Shown: in pieces, positions 9,138 through 16,872 of the stretch | Layout of the letters: each line of letters opens with the position of its first letter | How positions within the stretch are numbered: the stretch's first letter is position 1 | Origin: Rhabdobacter roseus | GTDB lineage: Bacteria > Bacteroidota > Bacteroidia > Cytophagales > Spirosomataceae | Length of the DNA stretch: 64,000 bases | Assembly: GCF_014202275.1 (NCBI RefSeq) | Contig: NZ_JACHGF010000001.1 | Span: forward strand, 496,001-560,000 | Direction of reading: 5' to 3' | The notes under the pieces: model-generated | What the model was told of the DNA's origin: nothing | Seen by the model: only the letters and a program-made list of their open reading frames with translations | Databases searched by the model: none | Translations under genes and position numbers: made by a program

Positions 9138-10225
9138 TTGCGTTGATCGACGATGAATTGTTGATAAAAAAAACCGTTGTCGCGCGCGGTGAGGGTACTG
9201 GAAAGCGCGGCCAGGTACCTGGCGCTTTCGGGCCGGGCGGGGGCGATGTGCCGGGGCACGAGCAGGTTCCAGTAGGCCAGCTTACCGCCCGGTAAGGTAC
9301 CTTCCAGAAGCTGCTGCGCGGTATCCATAAACTGCCTTTGATCCATGTACTCAAAAATATTCGACAGATTGAGGTACCCAAACGGACCGAACTCGGCGAT
9401 GGCCTCCTGGGCAAATCCTTGTTTCAGCACCAGCCGGTCCAAGTTGGCTTTAATAGCATCGTAGTTTTCGGGCCGGAGGTAGTGGGGCACTAAAGTACCA
9501 AAACTACCCGTAAGCGCATAGCGCAGCATGGGGTTGGTCTGGGCCGCCGCCGACTGCAAGTGCCGGGCGGCTTTAGCGTAGATGGTCTTTGCCACGGGTA
9601 CTTTTACTTCTCTCAAAAACTCCGGGTCGCGGCCGTACTTGCCCATGACGTACCGGCTGAAGAAGAGCCGAAACAGCAGCTTCCAGCGCCAGGTATCCCA
9701 GCGGCTGGCGTAGTAGGTAGCCTGCTCGGCCTCACTTTTGGGGCGCAGGAGTTCGTCGATAGTGCGGCCCGAATGAATCCAGGGCAGTAGTTTGTGGGCA
9801 AAGAGCTGAAAGTACCTTTCAAACTTTCCCTGGTGAATCACGCCGCCCCGGAGGAGCGGCCGGTTGTTTTCCCAGTACTGCCGGGCGGGGGTACTTAGCG
9901 CGGTTTTGATGGCCTGAAAGTACTCCTCGCGCCGGGTACTTTCCGTAAAACCCAAAAATTCCAGCGTTTGCGCGCGGCTGAGCGTTTGAATACTGGCTTT
10001 TTTGAGCTCGATGAGGTAGAGCTGCAAGGCGCTGATGTCCACGGCCACTACCCGCGCGGGCTGGGTACTTAGGAGCGAAAAGCTGTTGTCGCCCGCCGAG
10101 CCTACCGACAAAATGGTACTGCCCGGCGCGGGGGCGAGCCCGGCCAGCAGCAGGTCGGCGTCTTCCCAGCAGTTGGCGTAGCGGATCTGGTCAAAAAGTA
10201 CCCGTTGGGTCAAATCGTGGCTCAT
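9134..10225 (-). CDS. DUF3419 family protein, BtaA-like S-adenosylmethionine 3-amino-3-carboxypropyl transferase
   Basis: 363 residues. The N-terminal DQIRYANCWEDADLL (12-26) and the SAM-site glycine region ILSVGSAGDNSFSLL (38-52) with VVAVDISALQLYL following are characteristic of DUF3419/BtaA. In betaine-lipid synthesis BtaA moves the aminocarboxypropyl group of SAM onto diacylglycerol, and BtaB then trimethylates it. No BtaB methyltransferase is present in this operon, so the product, if lipid, may stay unmethylated or be modified by neighbours. The start overlaps the dikinase stop by 4 bp and the stop overlaps the lipid-kinase start by 4 bp. Family assignment is strong; the exact acceptor is unknown. 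Confidence 0.85.
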   Translation of the reverse strand: MSHDLTQRVLFDQIRYANCWEDADLLLAGLAPAPGSTILSVGSAGDNSFSLLSTQPARVVAVDISALQLYLIELKKASIQTLSRAQTLEFLGFTESTRREEYFQAIKTALSTPARQYWENNRPLLRGGVIHQGKFERYFQLFAHKLLPWIHSGRTIDELLRPKSEAEQATYYASRWDTWRWKLLFRLFFSRYVMGKYGRDPEFLREVKVPVAKTIYAKAARHLQSAAAQTNPMLRYALTGSFGTLVPHYLRPENYDAIKANLDRLVLKQGFAQEAIAEFGPFGYLNLSNIFEYMDQRQFMDTAQQLLEGTLPGGKLAYWNLLVPRHIAPARPESARYLAALSSTLTARDNGFFYQQFIVDQRK

Positions 10226-12876
10226 GACTCTGGCTGAATGATACGAATGTGCCCTGTGCTGCCGTCCATTTCTAGTTCGTCTCCGGTTTTTATGGTTTTC
10301 AAAAGGCCCGTCACGCCCACGATGCAGGGCTTGCCCATCTCGCGCGACACGATGGCCGAGTGGCTAAGCAGGCTCCCGCGCTCCACAATGATGCCCGAGG
10401 CGCTCGGGAAGAGCATCACCCAGCCCGGATCGGTGCTGGTAGTGACGAGTATGTCGCCGTTTAGCGAAGGTACCTCGCCGGGGTGGAGCACCACCCGCGC
10501 CCGCGCCCGTACTTTTCCGGGCGAGCACCCGATTCCCTTCAACGTACCTTCTCCCGCTTGAGGTTCATCTTGACGATTTGCCTCAAAATCGGTGGATTGG
10601 TACACCGGGCCGTAGGTAGCAAAGCGCTCCGGGGGCGGGTCTTGTTGGTGGTACTTTTCAAATTCGGCCTGGCGCAGGGCCACCAGCGCGCGGGCGTTTT
10701 GGGTCACGGAAGTACCTTCGATCAGCGCAAAAATCTCGTCCTGGGTCAGGTAGAAAATAGCGCGGTCGTCGTCCAGAAGGCCCTCAGCCTCAAACCGCCG
10801 GCCCATATACGTGAACAACTCCCGCACGATGCCGAAGGCGCGGGTGCGCTCGTAGCGAAGATTCTCGCGGGCGCTGACCAGCTCCCGGGCTTTCCGGAGG
10901 GTACTTTTGAGCTGCCAGCGGACGTAGGGACGGCCGCGCAGCGCCTGCTCCAGCTGCTGCTCGGCCTGCTGCCGGATCTGGCTTTCGGCCCGCGCCGAGA
11001 AGCGCTCGGTAGTGAGGCCCGTTTCTACATAGGTTTTCAGGATCTGGATAAATTGGGTAGGATCGTGCGCGTACGACACCGTTTCGAGCTTAAGTTCTCC
11101 CACACAACGTTCGCCGAAGTCGGCCAGGTACTGGTCAATGGACTTTTTGAGTGAAAGGTAGTTGGGCGCCGTACTTTCCTGAAGCCGCTGCCAAAGGGTA
11201 CTTGGTGCTCCGGTGATAAATAAATCCTTGAGCTCGTCGTCGGCCAGGATTTGCGACGCCAGAGCCCCCGTGCGGTGGATGGGCTGCACCGAAATAATGT
11301 CGCTGCTGCCGCAGAGCAGGTCGTTGTGGATGTTGGGGAATTGGGGGAGGTACTTTTCGCACTGCTTCTGCAACCGCCCAAACCAGATCATGGCAAAGAA
11401 GTCGTTGAGCAGCGGGGCTTTCCACTCGTTGAGCAGGGTACCTTCAAAGTGCCGGTAGAGCTGCATGAGCTCGTGGGCGCTTTTCGCGGGGTAGTCAAGG
11501 CCCTTGTAGTGCGTGATGGTTTTTTCCAAAAGCGCCATGAACTCGCGGCGCTTGCGCGGCAGCGAAAGGTACCTGGCGTACATCCGTACGGCCATTTTCA
11601 AAATACGCCACCCGGCTTGTCCTTTCGACAGGCGGTAGTTGTCCGGAATGTCGAAGCGCTCCTTGACGCCCATCATGTTTTCCATGAAGCGGGCGTTGAG
11701 GCTGTAGCCCGGCAGCATGGCCAGCATGTGGTACCAGGTTTTGAGGTTGTAGTACACGCGGCCGTTGATGAGCCCCAGCGTATTGGCAAACACCGCCTGG
11801 TTTTCTTTCACCACGCGCTCGCTCACGCCCAGGTACTGGCTAAACAGCGAGTAGGCTACCTCGTAGGATTGACGAATAAACGAAAACGTGAGCGGCGTCG
11901 TGACGCCCGGATACGACTCAATGATGTTGCTGTTGTCCCAAAGGGTATACTCCCCTGACCCGGATTCGCGGGATGACCCCTCGCTTTCCGGCGTGGATAC
12001 GTCCGGAGCGGCGGGCAGGCCCGTGATGGGCCGGGTTTGTAATAAAAAGAGGGTATTGTTTTTAATCGCAAACTCAATGTCCTGCGGGCTGCCCCATTCC
12101 CGCGCAAGTACCTCCAGCGCGTCGGCGATCTGCCGGATTTGCTCGGGCGTCAGCGTGGGGGCATCGTGCCGGTGGGGCTCCAGGGGTACTTGGCAAGTAC
12201 CCCCCGACGAATCAGGGTTCAACACCACCTGATGCGTTTTGTGGGCCAATTGACTGACAATTTCTCCGTTTCGTACCGTAAAATGATCGGCGTTCAATTC
12301 GCCCGACACCAGCCCTTCGCCCAGCCCAAACACGGCGCTGATGAGTTTTTCGTCCCGACGGCCGTTGGCGATATTGGCCCCAAAAGCCACACCCGCTACC
12401 TCGGCGTCGATCATTTCCTGCAAAATCACCGCCATACCAAACGCGCCCGCCGCCTGGTGATGCTTTCTGTAGGCCGCTACCCGTTCCGAGAAAGCCGACG
12501 CCCAAACGTCCCGGATGCGGTCGGCCAGGGACGAGGGCGGTACGTAGAGGTAGCTTTCAAATTGCCCCGCGAAGGAAAAGGTAGTGCCGTCTTCGTCGGG
12601 CGCAGAGGAGCGCACGGCCAGGTACCTGGCTTCGGGAAAGTGGGCGAGGATTTCGGTCACCCATTCGGCGGGAAGGGTACTTTGGGCGATAAACGCGCGG
12701 ATCTGCCCGGCATCGCCCGCTCGGATCTCCTGCGGAACGAGCGCCTCAAGTACCTCCACCGGAAGCACGGCAAACGGCGGTACGCGCAGGCCCATTTCCT
12801 GCAAACGAAACAGATTTTTGGCCTTGCCGCCCAGGGTACCTGTCGGGTTGGGGTCGGTGTGGAGGACGTTCGACAT
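10222..12876 (-). CDS. PEP/pyruvate-binding dikinase, rifampicin-phosphotransferase-like architecture
   Basis: 884 residues. The N-terminal ATP-grasp (PPDK N) domain shows GGKAKNLFRLQEMGL near residue 16 and RSSAPDEDGTTFSFAGQFES near 90-110. A long central region follows, and the swivelling phosphohistidine domain is at the very C terminus with GSLLSHSAIVSREMGKP, catalytic His839. True PEP synthase and PPDK carry a further C-terminal PEP/pyruvate barrel after the histidine domain; none is present. The order ATP-grasp, substrate domain, His domain is that of rifampicin phosphotransferase, which splits ATP to AMP and phosphate while phosphorylating a small molecule. The substrate here is probably an operon intermediate (inference). 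The start shares one base with the UbiA stop. Confidence 0.85.
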   Translation of the reverse strand: MSNVLHTDPNPTGTLGGKAKNLFRLQEMGLRVPPFAVLPVEVLEALVPQEIRAGDAGQIRAFIAQSTLPAEWVTEILAHFPEARYLAVRSSAPDEDGTTFSFAGQFESYLYVPPSSLADRIRDVWASAFSERVAAYRKHHQAAGAFGMAVILQEMIDAEVAGVAFGANIANGRRDEKLISAVFGLGEGLVSGELNADHFTVRNGEIVSQLAHKTHQVVLNPDSSGGTCQVPLEPHRHDAPTLTPEQIRQIADALEVLAREWGSPQDIEFAIKNNTLFLLQTRPITGLPAAPDVSTPESEGSSRESGSGEYTLWDNSNIIESYPGVTTPLTFSFIRQSYEVAYSLFSQYLGVSERVVKENQAVFANTLGLINGRVYYNLKTWYHMLAMLPGYSLNARFMENMMGVKERFDIPDNYRLSKGQAGWRILKMAVRMYARYLSLPRKRREFMALLEKTITHYKGLDYPAKSAHELMQLYRHFEGTLLNEWKAPLLNDFFAMIWFGRLQKQCEKYLPQFPNIHNDLLCGSSDIISVQPIHRTGALASQILADDELKDLFITGAPSTLWQRLQESTAPNYLSLKKSIDQYLADFGERCVGELKLETVSYAHDPTQFIQILKTYVETGLTTERFSARAESQIRQQAEQQLEQALRGRPYVRWQLKSTLRKARELVSARENLRYERTRAFGIVRELFTYMGRRFEAEGLLDDDRAIFYLTQDEIFALIEGTSVTQNARALVALRQAEFEKYHQQDPPPERFATYGPVYQSTDFEANRQDEPQAGEGTLKGIGCSPGKVRARARVVLHPGEVPSLNGDILVTTSTDPGWVMLFPSASGIIVERGSLLSHSAIVSREMGKPCIVGVTGLLKTIKTGDELEMDGSTGHIRIIQPES

Positions 12877-13850
12877 CAGTCAAAGAGAAGTTTGGTGAGC
12901 ATGGGGCCGCCGCCCAGGGTGAGGTACATGGCGATGGTCCAAAGCGCCGAGGCGGCCTCGATGAGGCGGGCGCGCTTGGGGCTGCGCTGCTGCAAAAAGA
13001 GTACTGCTGGCCAAGAGCAAAGCGAGAAAAGTACCCCCAGCACCACGAAGCCCGTTTTGCCGTAGCCCGCAAAGTAGGAAGCCAGGATGCTCATGACCAG
13101 CGTGAGCAGCAGCACGCCCAGCCAAAGTACCACCGCGCGCCGGCCGCCCAGCATGGCGGTATAGGTAAGTACCCCCTCAGCCTCCTGCTCCGGCGCGCGG
13201 ATCTTCCGGCCAATCTCCAGCACGATGCCGTTGAGGTACGATACCCCAAAAAAGAACAGCAACCCCACGGGAGCGGCCGCGCCCTCCAGGTACCAGTCGA
13301 GCCCGCTGGCGTAGACGTCCACCAGCGGAATGATGAACATGTGCGAGGTCACGTACCAGAACTGGTGCTTTTTGAGCCACGCGGCCACAAAAAATTCCTT
13401 GGTCATCAGCCCCAGGTACGTGACCACAACCAGGTACAACACCAGCATTTTAGGAAAGAAAAGCGCATTCAGCGCCACCTGAAGCACCACCGCGCCCACG
13501 GCCAGGGTACCTAGCTCCCGAAACGAAACCAGGCCGCGGGGGACGGGAAGCTCGGGGCGGAAGCGGGCGTCATCGGCGGCGTCCTTGAATTCGTCGGCAA
13601 TGCGCACCAGCAGGAAGAGCGACACCGTGGTGATGGCTCCCACCGCAAAGGTAGTGCCGTCGATGAAGCCTTCCACGCCGCGACAAATGCGGGAGTAGGA
13701 AACCGCCGAGAAGCTAAAAGCCAGCACCAGCAGGCCGTGGCCCAGGAGCGGGAAACGCTCCTTTTGGTATATATAAAGTCGTTTTAAAAAAGGAGCCTGA
13801 TTTTCTTCGATCCGGCTAAATTCGTTGGATAGATGGGCGGATCTGCTCAT
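12876..13850 (-). CDS. UbiA-family prenyltransferase
   Basis: 324 residues from the ATG at 13850 (ATGA overlap with the HMG-CoA reductase stop); an upstream extension is rejected. Multi-pass membrane protein, about eight to nine helices. The first aspartate-rich motif is RIADEFKDAADDARFRPE (83-100), followed by LPVPRGLVS; the second conserved region is EIGRKIRAPEQEAEGVLTY near residues 228-246. UbiA enzymes bind a prenyl diphosphate through Mg2+ held by the two acidic motifs and transfer the prenyl chain to an aromatic or lipid acceptor. The motif spacing is that of the RxxDEFKD/RKIRxPxxE subgroup rather than MenA or COX10. No acceptor can be read from the sequence, and the operon suggests a lipid. 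Confidence 0.85.
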   Translation of the reverse strand: MSRSAHLSNEFSRIEENQAPFLKRLYIYQKERFPLLGHGLLVLAFSFSAVSYSRICRGVEGFIDGTTFAVGAITTVSLFLLVRIADEFKDAADDARFRPELPVPRGLVSFRELGTLAVGAVVLQVALNALFFPKMLVLYLVVVTYLGLMTKEFFVAAWLKKHQFWYVTSHMFIIPLVDVYASGLDWYLEGAAAPVGLLFFFGVSYLNGIVLEIGRKIRAPEQEAEGVLTYTAMLGGRRAVVLWLGVLLLTLVMSILASYFAGYGKTGFVVLGVLFSLCSWPAVLFLQQRSPKRARLIEAASALWTIAMYLTLGGGPMLTKLLFD

Positions 13851-15121
13851 TTTTTTCGGCCGTATTTTTGGTGGGCGGACGTAAAATGACCCGCCGACAG
13901 CGCGGCCGCGATGGAGAGCTCTCCCGCCAGCACCGTGGCCCCGCAGATTTCGGCCAGCTTTTTGGCTTTGCCCGCGCCGTAGCAGTCGAGCAGCTCCAGG
14001 CACTCGCGTTGGGTGGGCAGCGAAGTACCCCCGCCCACGGTACCCACGATGAGGTTGGGGAGCGTCACGCTGGCGTACAGGTTTCCGTCGTGCGTGACCT
14101 CCATGCGCGTGATGCCCACCGCCGCCTCCGACACGCAGGTTACGTCTTGTCCGGTGGCGATGAAGAGCGCCGCGAGCCCGTTGGCGTAGTGCCCCTGCGC
14201 GCCGATGGCCCCACTCTGGATAGTTCCTAGCGTGGAGGAACGCCAGTACTGGGCTATGGCTTCGGGGGTTGTTTTCAAAAGATCGCTTACCAGTACCTGC
14301 GGTAGTTCTATTTCGGCCGTTACCTTTTTGCCCCGTACGTTGCTGAACGACAACGCTGTGGCTTTCTTGTCGCCGGAGTAATTTCCCTCAATAAACCAGA
14401 ACTCGGGCTTGACGGGAGCTTCGGCCAGGATGTACTGACAAATGGCGTCGGTACAGAGCGTCACCATGTTTTGGCCGGCGGCGTCGCCGGTATGGTACTC
14501 AAAGGTAAGGATAAGGTGGTTGCCCTCGATGTTGGTCTTGACGCTTTCCAGCCGGGCGTAGCGACTTTGCTGGCGGGTGATTTCTTCAAAAGTACCTACC
14601 TGCCCCAGCGCCCAGGCCAGAAATTCCATCAGGTACCTCAGGTCGTTGAACTTAAATAACGGCGACCGCTGTACGCCTTCCGCCAGGCAGACCGACGTAA
14701 CCCCACCGGCCAGCGAGCAGGCCTTGGCGCCCCGCTGGTAGGAGGCTACGAGTGCGCCTTCGGTGGTGGCGAGCGGTACGTAGAAATCGCCCTGGGCGTC
14801 GTTGCCAATCACGCGCAGCGGACCAATGATCCCCGTAGGTACCTGGGCCATTCCGATGTAGTTTTCGATGTTCCCTTCCAGGGTACTTGGCTCCGAAAAA
14901 CGCGCCGTGCCCGCCAGAAAAGCGGGGTACTTCTGAAGGGTACTTTGCAGGAAATCGAGTCTTCGCCGGGTACCTTCCACTGAAGGTACCTCTTCCGTCG
15001 GGATGTTTTTTTGGCCGTTTGGCCGGGAGTTTTTCTCGGCGGGATTCTCCCCTCCGGCCGGGGTACTTGGCGGAGGAAGGGTGGTCCAATCAGGCTTGAA
15101 TGTCTCGTCGGAATCGGGCAT
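13847..15121 (-). CDS. hmgA: Hydroxymethylglutaryl-CoA reductase, class I (NADPH)
   Basis: 424 residues from the ATG at 15121. It reduces HMG-CoA to mevalonate, the committed step of the mevalonate route to isoprenoids. Class I signatures are all visible: ENYIGMAQVPTGIIGPL (86-102), TTEGALVASYQRG with Glu121, GNYSGDKKA with Lys252, GQDVTC with Asp326, VGTVGGGTSLPTQ (360-371), LAGELSIAAALSAGH, and SAHQKYGR with the catalytic His417. No membrane anchor is seen; the first about 50 residues are proline-rich and probably disordered. It is the first gene of the operon, with a 4-bp overlap into UbiA. An HMG-CoA reductase heading a lipid-tailoring operon rather than a mevalonate cluster is unusual. 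An in-frame extension to 15247 lacks family support. Confidence 0.95.
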   Translation of the reverse strand: MPDSDETFKPDWTTLPPPSTPAGGENPAEKNSRPNGQKNIPTEEVPSVEGTRRRLDFLQSTLQKYPAFLAGTARFSEPSTLEGNIENYIGMAQVPTGIIGPLRVIGNDAQGDFYVPLATTEGALVASYQRGAKACSLAGGVTSVCLAEGVQRSPLFKFNDLRYLMEFLAWALGQVGTFEEITRQQSRYARLESVKTNIEGNHLILTFEYHTGDAAGQNMVTLCTDAICQYILAEAPVKPEFWFIEGNYSGDKKATALSFSNVRGKKVTAEIELPQVLVSDLLKTTPEAIAQYWRSSTLGTIQSGAIGAQGHYANGLAALFIATGQDVTCVSEAAVGITRMEVTHDGNLYASVTLPNLIVGTVGGGTSLPTQRECLELLDCYGAGKAKKLAEICGATVLAGELSIAAALSAGHFTSAHQKYGRKK

Positions 15122-15280
15122 AAAAAGGTACTTTATGGTTTCCTGGGGTGAATATACTTCTACAAGCAGGTACTTTGGCAATTGGTACAAGAACGTTAAA
15201 AAAGGTGTTCCGTAGGCGCAGTAAAAAATATTTTTTTCAAAAATCAACTCCTCTTTTTACGAAAGCCGGTAAGTCAAGGC

Positions 15281-15320
15281 AAAAAAAAACTCCGACCGCC
15301 AGCGCTGGGGTCGGAGTTTT
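15281..15320 (-). terminator. Rho-independent terminator of the susC-susD operon
   Basis: Twelve-base inverted repeat AAAACTCCGACC (15286-15297) / GGTCGGAGTTTT (15309-15320), with an 11-base loop that itself contains the palindrome CCAGCGCTGG. On the minus strand a run of about nine T follows (complement of 15281-15289). It lies 25 bp after the SusD stop. The rest of 15122-15280 is A/T-rich upstream sequence of the HMG-CoA reductase operon; I saw no clear TAnnTTTG box there. Confidence 0.85.
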
Positions 15321-15344
15321 GAAAAAGGAGGGAAAACGGAGGCA

Positions 15345-16847
15345 TCAGCGCTTATCCCACCATACCCGGCTCAGGTAGGTGTCGCCGTTGGGCAGGCGTT
15401 GCGAGGCAGTCGTGTACTCATCCGGATTGCGGAAGCGCTCGCTGCCCGAGTACACCGCCCGGCGCGGAATCTGCCCGTTGGTGACGCCCTTGTTGGGGCC
15501 CGGCGTGAGCTTGGGGTACCCCGTGCGCCGCCATTCGGCGTAGGCTTCGTAGTGGCGCATGAAGAGGCTGATCCACTTCTGGGTCATGATTTGCTCCAGC
15601 TGCTGCTCCGCCGAGCCCGCCAGCTTCCCTTCGGTAGCCAGGTAAGCGGTGATCTGGTCGGCGGGGATGTTGTAGGGCTGCGTTTGCATGGCCGCCCGGA
15701 TGCCTTCCTGATAGAAGCCTTCGGCCTGCGCGGGGGTAAGCCCGGCCCAGCCCAGCAGCGCCGCTTCGGCCCGGTAAAAGCACAGGTCGGAGTAGGCCAT
15801 GAACAGGTACGGGAAGGTCGTTTTGCGGTCGTTGTAGATGGAAATGGTGCCGTACGAGTAGTCGTCGCGGTTGATCGTCACGTTCTGGCCCAGCGCTACG
15901 CCCAGTCCGCGGTAGAGGGGCGTACCGGCCTTTTTGGAGTTTTCGGTTGGCTCGGCGATCCTAGGCAGGCGCGGATCTTTCTTGGCCAAAAGGGTACTTA
16001 TGAAAGGCTCGGCCAGCTGGTTTAGCTCCTTGCTGCCGTTGTAGCCTCCTATGGTAGGGTGATACCCCAGCGCAAAGCCGTCCTGCGGGTTGGTAGGCAT
16101 GGCGGCGTTGTCGGCATTGCTCACGAAGATCGGTCCGGCCAGGGCCTCTTCCACGGTTTTGCGGGCCAGGGCTTCGTCGGCGTAGCGCAGGCGGAAGCCC
16201 ATGCGTAGTTTGAGCATATTGCCGAATTTCCGCCAGGCGACTACGTTGCCTTTATAGACCAGGTCGGCGTTGCCGTAGGATATATCGCTGGCGTTCAGCT
16301 TGCTCATGGCGGCGTCCAGCTCAGTCAGCAGCGATTTATAAATATCCTGTTGCAGATCGTACTTGGGCGTAAGGATAATCTCCGCTTCGGGCAGCGCCGA
16401 CTCGGAGTAGGGGATGTCGCCCCAGAAGTCGGTCATGCGCTGCCAGATGTAGATCTCGTTGATCCGGGCAATGGCCAGTTTGGTGCGGCCGTTGGGACTT
16501 TCTTCCTGGCCCTTCAGCAGGCGGTTGCGGATCTGGGCCAGGTTGTTGATGTACCCGTAGTGGGCGGCCCAGTTGCGGGTTTCGTAAATGTCGCGGTCTT
16601 CCTGGTACTGCGACGGCGCCGACAGCGAGCCACTGGCCCACTGCTGCACCCAGGAGCCCACCTGCCACCAGTTGGTCCCTTCGGTGAGCAGGGCGTTCAG
16701 CTGCACGTTGGAAAGTACGTACTCGGCGGGTACCGTAGCGGGTTGCGTAGGTGAAATATTGAGCTCTTCAAACCCTTCGGTGCAGGCTACCAGGCCCAGC
16801 GTCAGACAGGCCGCGGCGATCAGTCGGTAAAAGGTATTTTTTTTCAT
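15345..16847 (-). CDS. SusD/RagB-like nutrient-binding outer-membrane lipoprotein (SusD-like_2)
   Basis: 500 residues. The signal peptide ends in the lipobox LGLVAC, so Cys22 should be lipidated and the protein anchored in the outer membrane facing out. The body (CTEGFEELNISPTQP, WWQVGSWVQQWASG, NNLAQIRNRLL, repeated TPR-like helices) fits the SusD-like_2 branch, which pairs with SusC-type TonB channels and acts as the lid and substrate binder. It is 25 bp downstream of its SusC. This branch is not tied to starch and also serves peptides and other glycans; no ligand can be inferred. A strong terminator follows. Confidence 0.92.
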   Translation of the reverse strand: MKKNTFYRLIAAACLTLGLVACTEGFEELNISPTQPATVPAEYVLSNVQLNALLTEGTNWWQVGSWVQQWASGSLSAPSQYQEDRDIYETRNWAAHYGYINNLAQIRNRLLKGQEESPNGRTKLAIARINEIYIWQRMTDFWGDIPYSESALPEAEIILTPKYDLQQDIYKSLLTELDAAMSKLNASDISYGNADLVYKGNVVAWRKFGNMLKLRMGFRLRYADEALARKTVEEALAGPIFVSNADNAAMPTNPQDGFALGYHPTIGGYNGSKELNQLAEPFISTLLAKKDPRLPRIAEPTENSKKAGTPLYRGLGVALGQNVTINRDDYSYGTISIYNDRKTTFPYLFMAYSDLCFYRAEAALLGWAGLTPAQAEGFYQEGIRAAMQTQPYNIPADQITAYLATEGKLAGSAEQQLEQIMTQKWISLFMRHYEAYAEWRRTGYPKLTPGPNKGVTNGQIPRRAVYSGSERFRNPDEYTTASQRLPNGDTYLSRVWWDKR

Positions 16848-16872
16848 GATTCGTATAAAGCTTGTAGGGTAC

